Positions 1 through 7,252 of a stretch of 16,523 nt of DNA are shown piece after piece; position 1 is the first letter of the stretch, and each line of letters opens with the position of its first letter. A program made the translations under genes and the position numbers. The notes under the pieces are model-generated. The model was given only the letters and a program-made list of their open reading frames with translations. It searched no databases and was not told where the DNA came from. The stretch is from Limiplasma sp964416065. GTDB taxonomy: Bacteria; Bacillota; Clostridia; Christensenellales; Aristaeellaceae. The stretch is taken from the NCBI GenBank assembly GCA_964416065.1, contig CAYQCL010000044.1:1-16523 (forward strand). Reading direction: 5' to 3'.

Positions 1-489
1 CGCATCCCTGTTCATATGGTCGAAACCATCAACAAGCTCATCCGCGTATCACGTCAGCTCCTTCAGGAATATGGCCGCGAGCCCACGCCGGATGAAATTG
101 CCAAGGTGATGAACATCAGTGAAAGCAAGGTTCGCGAGATCATTAAAATCGCGCAGGAGCCGGTTTCGCTGGAAACACCCATCGGTGAGGAGGAAGACAG
201 CCATCTGGGAGATTTTATTCCCGATGATGATGCCCCTGCCCCCGCCGAAGCCGCAAGCTTTACCTTGATGAAGGAACAGCTGCTTGACGTTCTAGATACC
301 CTCACCCCGCGCGAGGAAAAGGTTCTGCGTCTGCGCTTTGGTCTGGATGACGGACAGCAGCGCACGCTCGAGGAGGTCGGTCGCGAGTTCAAGGTGACCC
401 GCGAGCGCATCCGTCAGATCGAGGCAAAGGCGCTGCGCAAGCTGCGTCATCCCAGCCGTTCCAAAAAGCTCAAGGACTACCTTGATTAA
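1..489 (+). CDS. rpoD: RNA polymerase primary sigma factor RpoD (sigma-70), C-terminal part
   Basis: Primary sigma factor that directs RNA polymerase to housekeeping promoters. The reading frame is open from base 1 and begins mid-protein with RIPVHMVETINK, the highly conserved run at the region 2.4/3.0 junction, so the true start lies upstream of the window. About 162 residues are visible. Region 3 (EYGREPTPDEIAKVM) comes first, then an acidic linker (GEEEDSHLGDFIPDDD), then region 4 with the -35-binding helix-turn-helix (TLEEVGREFKVTRERIRQIEAKALRKLRHP), ending KLKDYLD as expected for the family. It is the first visible gene of a block with trmK, whose TTG start overlaps the last codons of rpoD. 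An internal ATG at base 16 is not the start, because homology continues upstream of it. Identification is secure. Confidence 0.97.
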   Translation, partial: RIPVHMVETINKLIRVSRQLLQEYGREPTPDEIAKVMNISESKVREIIKIAQEPVSLETPIGEEEDSHLGDFIPDDDAPAPAEAASFTLMKEQLLDVLDTLTPREEKVLRLRFGLDDGQQRTLEEVGREFKVTRERIRQIEAKALRKLRHPSRSKKLKDYLD

Positions 490-1234
490 CCGGCCTCGCC
501 GCGCGCCCATTTTGGACGGGCGGCTTTCCGCCGCTATGGTGCTTGCGGGCAAAGTCGTCTGCTTTGCCGATATCGGTGCCGACCATGGGCGATTAAGCGC
601 GGTCATGCTACTTGAGGGTGGGGCATCCCGTGCGCTGGTTGCTGATGTGAGCGAAAAGGCTCTCGCAAAGGCACGGAATCGCCTCGCGGGCCTCGGCCTG
701 GCCGATCGGGCCGTTTTTGCAGTGGCCGACGGACTGGACGCGCTAGAGGAATTTCCCTGCAAGGTGAACGTCGTCTTTATTCTGGGCATGGGCGGAGATA
801 CGATCAGCGGGATTCTCACGCGCGGAAGGGAACAGCTTCAGGGTGCGGCGCTTATTCTGGGCGCGCAGACGGAGCTGCCAGCCGTACGAAAGACGCTCTG
901 CGACATCGGCTACCGGTTACGCCGTGAGATCATCGCTCACGAGGCGGGCCGTGATTACGTGCTGATGCGCGCAGAGCCCTCGTATCCTGATGAGCCCGCC
1001 TATACCGAGGCCGAGCTTCTGCTGGGCCCCGTGCTGCTGAAGGATCGTCCGCCGGAATGGCTGCCGGTTCTCAGGCGCCACAGGCGGATGCTCAGCCAAG
1101 GGGTCGAGGCAATGAAAAAAGCGCGTCTTGAAAAGGATGAACGGCGGCTCGCTGTTTTTGAACGCGAGTTGATTTATGTTGACGAAGAGCTATCGCGCAT
1201 GACATCAGAGCACAGGAAGGAAGAAAAGGCGTGA
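482..1234 (+). CDS. trmK: tRNA (adenine(22)-N1)-methyltransferase TrmK
   Basis: Predicted S-adenosylmethionine-dependent enzyme that makes N1-methyladenosine at position 22 of tRNA. The Rossmann-type methyltransferase domain shows the SAM motif FADIGADHGRL near residue 28, VADVSEKALAKAR (ribose-binding acidic strand), VADGLDAL, and the family motif FILGMGGDTISGIL. A C-terminal helical, Arg/Lys-rich coiled coil follows (EAMKKARLEKDERRLAVFEREL), as in Bacillus TrmK. The length of about 250 aa is near normal. The start is uncertain. TTG at 482 overlaps the rpoD end by 8 bases, and a second in-frame TTG lies at 512. ATG at 536 would remove the RLSAAM segment that matches the usual family N terminus, so 482 or 512 is preferred. 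The position right after rpoD and before a Nif3-like gene is the standard arrangement in Firmicutes. Confidence 0.88.
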   Translation: MINRPRRAPILDGRLSAAMVLAGKVVCFADIGADHGRLSAVMLLEGGASRALVADVSEKALAKARNRLAGLGLADRAVFAVADGLDALEEFPCKVNVVFILGMGGDTISGILTRGREQLQGAALILGAQTELPAVRKTLCDIGYRLRREIIAHEAGRDYVLMRAEPSYPDEPAYTEAELLLGPVLLKDRPPEWLPVLRRHRRMLSQGVEAMKKARLEKDERRLAVFERELIYVDEELSRMTSEHRKEEKA

Positions 1235-2007
1235 GGGTCGGGGATGTTGTAAGCTGGTTGGATGCGATCGCGCCGCTGGACAGTGCGGAGACGTTTGACA
1301 ATGTTGGTCTGCTAATCGGCGATTCCGACGCCGAGATTCACACGGTGCTCTTTGGCATGGACGTGACGGAAGCGATGGTTCACGAGGCTGTCGGACGGAA
1401 CGCCGAGCTGATCGTCACGCATCATCCATTCATTTTTTACCCGCTTAAGCGCATAGACTATACGGGGCCGCAGGGCCGTATTCTCTGCTCGCTTCTTCAG
1501 CGGCGAATGAATGTCATAGCCGCTCACACCAACTGGGACAAGGCTTCTGGCGGCGTGAGCGACAGTCTGGCTGACGCGCTTGGGCTTTTGGACATCAAGT
1601 CCTGCGATGCCTATCTTCGTCTGGGCACGCTTCCCAAAGCGATGACCGCGGACGAGCTTGCCTCGCATATTGGCCGCACCCTGGGCTTTCTCCCGCGCTG
1701 CTATCCTGTCGGCGATTCCCCCATTTCGTGCGTGGCGGTCGCGGGCGGAGCGTATGGCGAGGGCTATCTGGCGGCAACGGCTATGGGCGCTCAGGCGTTC
1801 GTGGTGGGAGAGGTCAAGCACCATGAGCTGGCCGATGCCTTCGCGCGCGGTCTGACCATTTATGACGCGGGACACTTTTCCACAGAGCTGCCCGGCACAG
1901 CGGCGCTTTATGAGCGCTTTTTGCTGGATGCACATAAAGCGGGATGGCCCGTTAAGGCGTACCTGCATTCTCAAGCTCCTTATTTGGGCGTATTTCCTAC
2001 CTTTTAA
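1231..2007 (+). CDS. Nif3-like dinuclear metal center protein (short form)
   Basis: Member of the Nif3/YbgI/YqfO family of cytoplasmic proteins, which form toroidal hexamers and bind two metal ions per subunit. The biochemical role is not settled; some relatives are annotated as GTP cyclohydrolase I type 2. Visible hallmarks are FDNVGLLIGD (residues ~22-31), the metal-binding THHPFIFYPLK, AHTNWDKASGGVSDSLA, and the C-terminal GEVKHHELADA...DAGHFSTE, which supplies the second set of His/Glu ligands. At 258 aa it is the short form and lacks the PII-like insert seen in B. subtilis YqfO (about 370 aa). It starts at GTG 1231, overlapping the trmK stop (GTGA), with a purine-rich site GGAAGGAAG upstream, which implies translational coupling. 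Family assignment is secure; function is not. Confidence 0.9.
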   Translation: MRVGDVVSWLDAIAPLDSAETFDNVGLLIGDSDAEIHTVLFGMDVTEAMVHEAVGRNAELIVTHHPFIFYPLKRIDYTGPQGRILCSLLQRRMNVIAAHTNWDKASGGVSDSLADALGLLDIKSCDAYLRLGTLPKAMTADELASHIGRTLGFLPRCYPVGDSPISCVAVAGGAYGEGYLAATAMGAQAFVVGEVKHHELADAFARGLTIYDAGHFSTELPGTAALYERFLLDAHKAGWPVKAYLHSQAPYLGVFPTF

Positions 2008-2040
2008 GGGGCATTCTTCATGGATCACAAGGAGGTACTC

Positions 2041-2745
2041 ATGGAACAGACAGAGTTGCTATGGCAGTATCAGCAGGCCGATATGGCCGCGGACGCCTAT
2101 GAGGCGGAGATGAAGCGCAATCCAACGCGTCTTGCGCTAAAAAAGAACCGTGAGTTTTTGGTTGAGCAGCAGAACGCGTTCAAGCGCATGGAGCAGGAGA
2201 TCGCCGAAATGGTGGATCGCGTAGACGTGATCAAGCTGGCGATCCATCGCTTGGAGGACCAGCTTTCCACGCTTCAAAAGCGTATGGAATCTACCCCGCC
2301 CAACGATCTCAAGCAGGCGCAGGATCTAAGCCGTGACGCGCAGAAGCTGCTTGCCGACCTTGACGATTACGAAGCGGAGATGAAGCGTATCCAAAAGGAC
2401 GCCGCCGATCGTGACCGTCAGGAAAAGGATATCCGCATGAAATACGCTCGTGTCAAGGCTGAGTACGACAAGCAGAAGATAATCTACGAGGCCGAATACA
2501 AGGAGCAGCTCGCACAGCTGGAGAAGAAGCGCGGAGCCGTGCAGGAGCAGGCAAAGGCGATTGAGCCCGCGTTGCTTGAGAAATACGCCACGATCAAGAA
2601 GCATTGTGTCCCGCCCGTCGCCCGCCTTTACGGCGATCAATGCGGTGGTTGCAACATGAGTTTGCCCCAGGTCACGCTTCGCAAGTTCAAAAACGACGCG
2701 AAATACATCGAATGTGAAAACTGTGGGCGTCTGATCATCCAGTAG
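2041..2745 (+). CDS. coiled-coil protein with C-terminal C4 zinc ribbon
   Basis: Conserved cytoplasmic protein of unknown exact role, about 234 aa. Roughly residues 10-180 are charged, heptad-rich helices predicted to form a long antiparallel coiled coil. The C terminus is a zinc ribbon with two cysteine pairs, CGGC at ~201-204 and CENC about 25 residues later, followed by GRLIIQ. This is the architecture of the DUF164/zf-RING_7 family often found next to Nif3-like genes; related proteins have been suggested to act in nucleic acid or protein handling. An ATG at 2020 is also in frame, but a perfect AAGGAGG at 2029-2035 sits 5 bases before ATG 2041, so 2041 is chosen. It lies 33 bases after the Nif3-like gene, probably in the same operon. 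The family call is good; the function is unknown. Confidence 0.85.
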   Translation: MEQTELLWQYQQADMAADAYEAEMKRNPTRLALKKNREFLVEQQNAFKRMEQEIAEMVDRVDVIKLAIHRLEDQLSTLQKRMESTPPNDLKQAQDLSRDAQKLLADLDDYEAEMKRIQKDAADRDRQEKDIRMKYARVKAEYDKQKIIYEAEYKEQLAQLEKKRGAVQEQAKAIEPALLEKYATIKKHCVPPVARLYGDQCGGCNMSLPQVTLRKFKNDAKYIECENCGRLIIQ

Positions 2746-2757
2746 CTCCAAGCGTTT

Positions 2758-2786
2758 CGGGCTGTCGCTTCCTGTGCGGCAGCCCG
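2758..2786 (+). other. GC-rich hairpin between zinc-ribbon gene and pdp
   Basis: CGGGCTG (2758-2764) is perfectly complementary to CAGCCCG (2780-2786). The stem continues inward as a T-G wobble plus three more pairs (CGC/GCG), giving about 11 pairs around a 7-base loop. It begins 12 bases after the zinc-ribbon stop codon. No run of T follows, so it does not meet the usual standard for an intrinsic terminator. It could protect an mRNA 3' end or weaken readthrough into pdp. Confidence 0.5.
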
Positions 2787-2823
2787 TCTGTGCTTTGAAT
2801 AGGCGTTTGAGGAGGCGTTGATT

Positions 2824-4149
2824 ATGAAAATGGTCGAAATCATTGAAAAAAAGAAGCTGGGACAGGCACTTACAAAGGAAGAAATCTCCTTTTTTGTCGC
2901 CGGAGCGGCAGATGGAAGCATTCCTGACTATCAGCTGGCGGCGCTTTTGATGGCGATACGCTTGAACGGCATGACCTATGAGGAAACCGCTCAGCTTACG
3001 CTGGCCATGGCCCATTCCGGCGACATCTGCGACTTGAGCTCGCTTGAGGGGATTTCGGTTGACAAGCATTCCACCGGCGGCGTCGGCGATACCACCACGT
3101 TGGTTCTTGCCCCGCTGGTAGCCGCCTGCGGCGTTCCGGTAGCCAAGATGAGCGGACGTGGCCTGGGTCATACGGGCGGCACGCTGGATAAGCTGGAAAG
3201 CATCCCCGGCTTTTCGGTGAACATAGATGAGGAGGCATTTCTCAGTCAGGTACGGGATATCGGCCTTGCGGTTATCGGACAAACGAAAAACCTTGCTCCC
3301 GCTGATAAAACGCTCTATGCGCTCAGAGACGTAACCGCCACGGTGGACAGCCTGCCCTTAATCGTGTCCAGCATTGTAAGCAAAAAGCTTGCCAGCGGCG
3401 CGCAGGGCATCGTTCTGGACGTGAAAACCGGCGCGGGCGCACTCATGCAGACGACGGAAAAGAGCATCGAGCTCGCACAGGCCATGGTACGGATCGGATG
3501 TGACGCGGGCCGTCGCATGGTCGCGTTGGTGACAGACATGGGTGAGCCGCTAGGCAGTCATGTCGGAAACGCGCTGGAGGTCAAGGAGGCCATTGACGTG
3601 CTTTCCGGCCGTACAAAGGGGCCGCTCCTAACCGTCTCCCTGGAGCTTGGCGCGCGCATGCTCATGCTGGCGAACGCAGTGAAGAATGTGGCGGAAGGCA
3701 AAGAAAAGCTGCTTGAGGCGCTCGAAAGCGGCAGAGGGCTTGAAAAGCTGCGTCAGATGATTTTGGCGCAAGGCGGCGACCCCTCCTGCTGCGACGACGT
3801 GACGAGGCTTCCGCAGGCAAAGATCATTCGGGACGTAAGCGCCATTGCTTCCGGCTTCATCCATCACATGAATACAATCGGGCTTGGCAATACGGCGCAG
3901 TCCATGGGCGCGGGCCGCAAGGTCAAGACGGACGTGATCGATCCAAGCGTCGGATTTGTGCTACATAAGCGGATCGGTCAGCCTGTCAGCGCGGGAGAGG
4001 CGATCGCGACCGTTTACGCTAAGGATGCCGCGAGTGCAGACGACGCTTCGCATGCCATTCTTTCACAGATTGTGATTTCCGATGAGCAGATCCCGCCCTG
4101 CAAGCTTATTCATGCTTTTGTGAATAGCGAGAGCGTGGAGCGGCTGTAA
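2824..4149 (+). CDS. pdp: pyrimidine-nucleoside phosphorylase (thymidine/uridine phosphorylase)
   Basis: Catalyses reversible phosphorolysis of thymidine, uridine and deoxyuridine to the free base and (deoxy)ribose 1-phosphate, in nucleoside salvage in the cytoplasm. The protein is 441 aa, close to the ~434 aa of the Bacillus enzyme. It carries the thymidine phosphorylase family signature SGRGLGHTGGTLDKLE, the upstream phosphate-binding KHSTGGVGDTTT, and IVSSIVSKKLASGAQGIVLDVKTGAGA, which contains the conserved catalytic-site SK pair and K/D residues. The C-terminal alpha/beta domain is present (GFVLHKRIGQPVSAGEAIATVYA). A TTG at 2818 is in frame, but ATG 2824 (MKMVEII) matches the family N terminus and lies 8 bases after GAGGAGG, so it is chosen. 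No deo-operon partners are adjacent. Discrimination between thymidine-only and broad pyrimidine specificity is inferred from similarity to Gram-positive Pdp. Confidence 0.93.
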   Translation: MKMVEIIEKKKLGQALTKEEISFFVAGAADGSIPDYQLAALLMAIRLNGMTYEETAQLTLAMAHSGDICDLSSLEGISVDKHSTGGVGDTTTLVLAPLVAACGVPVAKMSGRGLGHTGGTLDKLESIPGFSVNIDEEAFLSQVRDIGLAVIGQTKNLAPADKTLYALRDVTATVDSLPLIVSSIVSKKLASGAQGIVLDVKTGAGALMQTTEKSIELAQAMVRIGCDAGRRMVALVTDMGEPLGSHVGNALEVKEAIDVLSGRTKGPLLTVSLELGARMLMLANAVKNVAEGKEKLLEALESGRGLEKLRQMILAQGGDPSCCDDVTRLPQAKIIRDVSAIASGFIHHMNTIGLGNTAQSMGAGRKVKTDVIDPSVGFVLHKRIGQPVSAGEAIATVYAKDAASADDASHAILSQIVISDEQIPPCKLIHAFVNSESVERL

Positions 4150-4163
4150 TAAGCGATCGCTTA
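4150..4163. other. 14-bp perfect palindrome after pdp stop
   Basis: TAAGCGATCGCTTA follows the pdp stop directly and is a perfect palindrome. It is too short a stem (7 pairs with no loop) to be a good terminator and has no T run. It could be a protein-binding site or chance. It is recorded because the region 4150-4307 otherwise holds only the promoter and hairpin described next. Confidence 0.35.
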
Positions 4164-4208
4164 GGCTGTCCGCTTTTGGATGGAGCTTCCTTATCAATTG
4201 AAAAACAG

Positions 4209-4237
4209 TTGAGTCAAAAGCCATTTCAAGGTATAAT
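4209..4237 (+). promoter_or_regulatory. sigma-A type promoter for the DUF5058/M20 operon
   Basis: TTGAGT (4209-4214) and a perfect TATAAT (4232-4237) are separated by exactly 17 bases. The start of transcription would fall near 4244, leaving a leader of about 65 bases before the ATG at 4308. It is the only good promoter seen ahead of the three downstream genes. Confidence 0.75.
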
Positions 4238-4267
4238 GGGCATGCTGCCATTCATTGGCGCATGCCC
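4238..4267. promoter_or_regulatory. inverted repeat abutting the -10 box, possible operator
   Basis: GGGCATGC (4238-4245) and GCATGCCC (4260-4267) form an 8-bp perfect inverted repeat. With one bulged T, inner GCCA/TGGC arms (4247-4250 and 4256-4259) extend it to 12 pairs. It starts at the base after the TATAAT box and spans the expected transcription start. That placement suits a repressor-binding site better than a terminator, and only a short TTT follows. Function is inferred from position alone. Confidence 0.45.
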
Positions 4268-4307
4268 TTTGTCCTGGGCCCATCATTTCCGCAAAGGAGG
4301 TTCTTCC

Positions 4308-5030
4308 ATGCCCTTTTCCGTCAACGATTCATTTCTTTATATCCTTTCGGGCATCATTGTACTCTTCGTGGTCGCGCAATCCGTCTTTTTTCTGATAAAA
4401 GCCGCCAGACGCGCCTCTCAGCTCGGCATCAGCACAACGACCGTCCGCAAGACGGTTCTTTCCAGCGCGCTATTCTCCATCGCGCCAGCCATCTCAATTT
4501 TGGTGGGCGTAATCACGCTGAGCAATTTTATCGGTCTGCCCTTTCCCTGGCTGCGCTTAAGCGTGCTGGGCGCGGTGACCTATGAACTGCCTGCCGCTAC
4601 CATCGCGGCCAACACCATGGGCGCATCCGTGAAGGAGACCATCACCGATCCCCAGGTCTTTTCAGCGATCGCCTGGACGATGACGCTGGGCATTCTTTCG
4701 GGAATCGTACTGGTGCTGTTTGGTCTCAAGCGGATCCGTAGCGGCATGCGCTCCATCACCGGCAAGGACAAGCGCTGGGGCGAGATCGTCATGGACAGCC
4801 TGTTTCTGGGCATGGTCAGCGCGTTTGTCGGCATGCTGTTCGCCGATATCCGCTCGGGACTGCCCGGATTCATCCCCATCGTGGTAGCGTTGGTTTCGGC
4901 GGCGCTGATGGGGGTGTGTGGCCTTCTGATCAAAGCGCGCGGGATGACGTGGCTGGAGCAATACGCGCTCCCGCTATGCATGCTGTGCGCAATGGCGCTT
5001 TCGATTCCCATCACGTCGCTTATGTCCTGA
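4308..5030 (+). CDS. DUF5058-like integral membrane protein
   Basis: Conserved polytopic membrane protein of about 240 aa. I recognise it as resembling the DUF5058 family, which has no established function. At least six hydrophobic segments are visible: FLYILSGIIVLFVVAQSVFF near the N terminus, a second at LFSIAPAISILVGVITL, then IAWTMTLGILSGIVLVLFGL, LFLGMVSAFVGMLF, IPIVVALVSAALMGVCGLLI and ALPLCMLCAMALSIPITSLM. Two basic loops (KAARRASQ and LKRIRSGMRSITGKDKR) probably face the cytoplasm. The frame is open upstream to 4176, but AAAGGAGG at 4292-4299 lies 8 bases before ATG 4308, and earlier positions fall in the promoter. The next gene starts 13 bases downstream. Its placement with a second membrane protein and an M20 hydrolase suggests a transport role, by inference only. 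Confidence 0.65.
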   Translation: MPFSVNDSFLYILSGIIVLFVVAQSVFFLIKAARRASQLGISTTTVRKTVLSSALFSIAPAISILVGVITLSNFIGLPFPWLRLSVLGAVTYELPAATIAANTMGASVKETITDPQVFSAIAWTMTLGILSGIVLVLFGLKRIRSGMRSITGKDKRWGEIVMDSLFLGMVSAFVGMLFADIRSGLPGFIPIVVALVSAALMGVCGLLIKARGMTWLEQYALPLCMLCAMALSIPITSLMS

Positions 5031-5043
5031 GGAGGCGTTTGAA

Positions 5044-5751
5044 ATGAAAAACAAGCACGCAGTCAACATTTCCGAATATGAACAGAGCGTCCATGTCTAT
5101 GGCCGTATCTGGACAGGTATGGCGCTCATTCTGATGATTTTGGTGCCTGTGGCCATCTGCTGCCACTATAATTCCTGGCCTCCTCTGACGGCGGTTCTTA
5201 AATCCCTTTTGGGCGTCGCGCCCATGTACTGGACGGTGGGTATTATCGAGGTGTTCACCTTTGTGCCGATGCTGGGCACGGGTGGCTCCTATCTGGGTTT
5301 TGTAACCGGAAATCTGACCAACCTAAAGGTACCATGCGCCCTCAACGCCATGGAGGCCGCGAAGGTCAAGCCCGGCACTGAGGAGGGTGAGGCGATCTCC
5401 ACAATCGCGATTGCTACCAGTTCCATCGTCACCACGCTGGTTATCGCGCTTGGCGTGTTTGGCCTGGGCTTCCTCAGGCCCGTGCTTGAGTCCCCTACCC
5501 TCAAGCCCGCCTTTGATAACATTCTGCCCGCGCTTTTTGGCGCACTGGGTGTGGTGTTCATCTCCAAAAATCCAAAGCTGGCGATCGCGCCCCTGACATT
5601 CATGGTGGTTCTGTTTTTGATCGTGCCAGGTTTGAACTCCGCAGTCGGGGTTCTTGTTCCCGTGGGGGCGTTGATCGCCATTGGCGCCGCGCGCCTCATG
5701 TATAAGCGTGGTATGCTGGGCGACGTTCCCGCAGAGGAGGGAGACAAATGA
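5044..5751 (+). CDS. multi-spanning membrane protein, putative partner of the DUF5058-like protein
   Basis: Integral membrane protein of 235 aa that I cannot assign to a named family with confidence. A short cytoplasmic-looking N terminus precedes a first membrane segment (MALILMILVPVAICC). Further hydrophobic stretches cover residues ~60-85, 115-140, 160-178 and 182-220, and the tail is acidic (EEGDK). A striking central stretch reads GTGGSYLGFVTGNLTNLKVP, then PGTEEGEAISTIAIATSSIV. It is rich in Gly, Asn and small residues between membrane segments, as substrate-binding loops of carriers often are. The ribosome binding site GAGGAGG overlaps the stop codon of the upstream gene. The last codons overlap the M20 start (ATGA), so three-gene co-translation is likely. 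A role as second subunit of a small-molecule carrier is inference. Confidence 0.6.
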   Translation: MKNKHAVNISEYEQSVHVYGRIWTGMALILMILVPVAICCHYNSWPPLTAVLKSLLGVAPMYWTVGIIEVFTFVPMLGTGGSYLGFVTGNLTNLKVPCALNAMEAAKVKPGTEEGEAISTIAIATSSIVTTLVIALGVFGLGFLRPVLESPTLKPAFDNILPALFGALGVVFISKNPKLAIAPLTFMVVLFLIVPGLNSAVGVLVPVGALIAIGAARLMYKRGMLGDVPAEEGDK

Positions 5752-7184
5752 CTGTTTTGTGGTGCTTGATTGCTATAATCGCCCTGTTTCTTGGCGTTGT
5801 TGTAGTTCGTGCTTTCCTATTTCAGCCGAAAGAAGAACCGAAAGTGGAGCCAAATCCCTTTCCAACCAATGTGGAGGCTGTAGCCGACCATCTCCGTGAG
5901 ATGATTCGCCTCAAAACGGTGAGCAGCCGTGATGACAGCGAGGTTGATCTCTCCCAATTTGAGGCGTTTTCCGAGCTACTCTCCAGCTTATATCCGAACG
6001 TATACAAGGTCTGCGGGCACGAGGGCGTCGGAAAGCATGGAATCCTGTTCAGGTGGCGCGGCCAAAGCGAAGACAGGCCGTCTGTGCTGATGGCGCATTA
6101 CGACGTGGTTCCCGTCAACGAGGAGGAATGGGACGAGCCTCCCTTCGAGGGCGTTATCAAGGACGGAGAATTGTGGGGGCGCGGCACACTGGATACCAAA
6201 TGCACGCTTCTCGGCGTGATGGAGGCGGCGGAAGCGCTTATCAAGCAGGGCTTTTCGCCAAAGAATGACGTGTATTTCGCCTTTGGGGGCGATGAGGAGG
6301 TTATGGGCGGGGACGCGCCCGCCATTGTCGATCTTCTCGAAAAGCATGGCGTGCGTCCGGCCTTTGTGCTGGACGAGGGCGGTGCCATCGTCGAGAATGT
6401 CTTTCCCGGCGTAAAGGCGTCCGCGGCGCTGATTGGCATCGCCGAAAAGGGCAGCGCCTTTTTGGACATCGCCGCGAAGGGCAAGGGCGGTCATGCGAGC
6501 GCTCCGCCCGCGAAGCAGAGCGTGGGCATTCTCGCGCGTGCGCTCGACCGGCTCCACCGCCATCCCATGCCCTTTGTGATGACCGCCCCCGCCTCGCGTC
6601 TTTTTGACCTGATGGGCCGTCACTCCACCTTTGCCTACAAGCTCATCTTTGCCAATCTCTGGTGCTTTCGTCCCCTGCTCAATCTCATCTGTAGGCTCAG
6701 CGGAGGCGAAATGAACGCCCTTGTGCGCACCACAACCGCGCTTACGCGTCTGAGCGCGGCCGACGCTTACAACGTGCTTCCTAATGAGAGCCGCGCGGGC
6801 GTAAATGTGCGCGTGATCTGCGGCGAGACGGTTGAAGGTGTAAAGAAGCGCATGGAGGAGATCATCGGTGATGAGAACGTCTCTGTTTCCATCGTGGACG
6901 GCAATGACCCCTCCCCTGTTTCCCCCGTGGACGGCGAGGCCTGGAAGCGACTCTCCGACGCCATCCATGAAACCTATCCGGATGTGCTTGTCGCGCCCTA
7001 TCTGATGCTTGCCTGCAGCGACAGCCGCCATTACTGCCGCATTTGCGAAAATGTCTACCGCTTCTCCGGCATGCCTCTTTCCAAGGAGCAGCGCGGCATG
7101 ATCCATAACAAAAACGAGCGTATACCGCTGAACCTTCTTGGCGACACGGTCGCGTTCTTTGCCAACGTGCTCAGGCGCTGCTGA
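5748..7184 (+). CDS. membrane-anchored M20 family metallopeptidase (carboxypeptidase S/PM20D1-like)
   Basis: Zinc-dependent hydrolase of peptidase family M20, 478 aa. Residues ~3-24 form one hydrophobic signal-anchor helix, so the enzyme is probably membrane-tethered. Metal and catalytic residues are in place: H117 and D119 (AHYDVVP), bridging D149 (GRGTLDTK), E183 general base and E184 ligand (GGDEEVMGG), D209 (VLDEGG) and H453 in HNKNERIPL. The dimerization (lid) domain begins around GKGGHASAPP. The spacing and WDEPPFEG and GELWGRGTLD motifs resemble carboxypeptidase S and PM20D1, enzymes that cleave dipeptides or N-acyl amino acids. ATG 5748 overlaps the preceding stop and follows GAGGAGGGAG. 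Substrate cannot be read from sequence. The two upstream membrane proteins may import or export it or its products. Confidence 0.88.
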   Translation: MTVLWCLIAIIALFLGVVVVRAFLFQPKEEPKVEPNPFPTNVEAVADHLREMIRLKTVSSRDDSEVDLSQFEAFSELLSSLYPNVYKVCGHEGVGKHGILFRWRGQSEDRPSVLMAHYDVVPVNEEEWDEPPFEGVIKDGELWGRGTLDTKCTLLGVMEAAEALIKQGFSPKNDVYFAFGGDEEVMGGDAPAIVDLLEKHGVRPAFVLDEGGAIVENVFPGVKASAALIGIAEKGSAFLDIAAKGKGGHASAPPAKQSVGILARALDRLHRHPMPFVMTAPASRLFDLMGRHSTFAYKLIFANLWCFRPLLNLICRLSGGEMNALVRTTTALTRLSAADAYNVLPNESRAGVNVRVICGETVEGVKKRMEEIIGDENVSVSIVDGNDPSPVSPVDGEAWKRLSDAIHETYPDVLVAPYLMLACSDSRHYCRICENVYRFSGMPLSKEQRGMIHNKNERIPLNLLGDTVAFFANVLRRC

Positions 7185-7187
7185 GGT

Positions 7188-7214
7188 GAAAAAGCCGCAA
7201 AAAAGCGATTTTTC
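7188..7214 (+). terminator. weak AT-rich hairpin after the M20 gene, possible terminator
   Basis: GAAAAA (7188-7193) can pair with TTTTTC (7209-7214), helped by an inner GC/GC pair, four bases after the M20 stop codon. The T run forms part of the stem. It is energetically weak and may just be the AT-rich lead-in to the next promoter, which begins at 7218. Confidence 0.3.
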
Positions 7215-7217
7215 CTA

Positions 7218-7246
7218 TTGACAGCTCTGTTCCAATTTAATAAAAT
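7218..7246 (+). promoter_or_regulatory. strong sigma-A promoter for rplM-rpsI
   Basis: A perfect TTGACA (7218-7223), a 17-base spacer and TAAAAT (7241-7246) form a near-consensus promoter, as expected for a highly expressed ribosomal protein operon. Transcription should begin around 7252-7254, giving a leader of roughly 110 bases before the TTG start of rplM. Confidence 0.85.
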
Positions 7247-7252
7247 ATACGT

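Noticed and set aside
1312..2028. 238-codon minus-strand open frame
   Set aside because: Antisense to the intact Nif3-like gene; no homology recognised.
2818..2823. TTG start for pdp
   Set aside because: It would leave only 2 bases after the ribosome binding site; ATG 2824 has proper spacing and the family N terminus.
2326..3282. Long open frame on the minus strand (318 codons) across the zinc-ribbon gene and pdp
   Set aside because: It runs opposite to two well-identified genes, has no recognisable motif and reflects GC-rich codon structure.
5988..7106. 372-codon minus-strand open frame
   Set aside because: It is antisense to the M20 peptidase, whose catalytic residues are all in place; the antisense product shows no family features.
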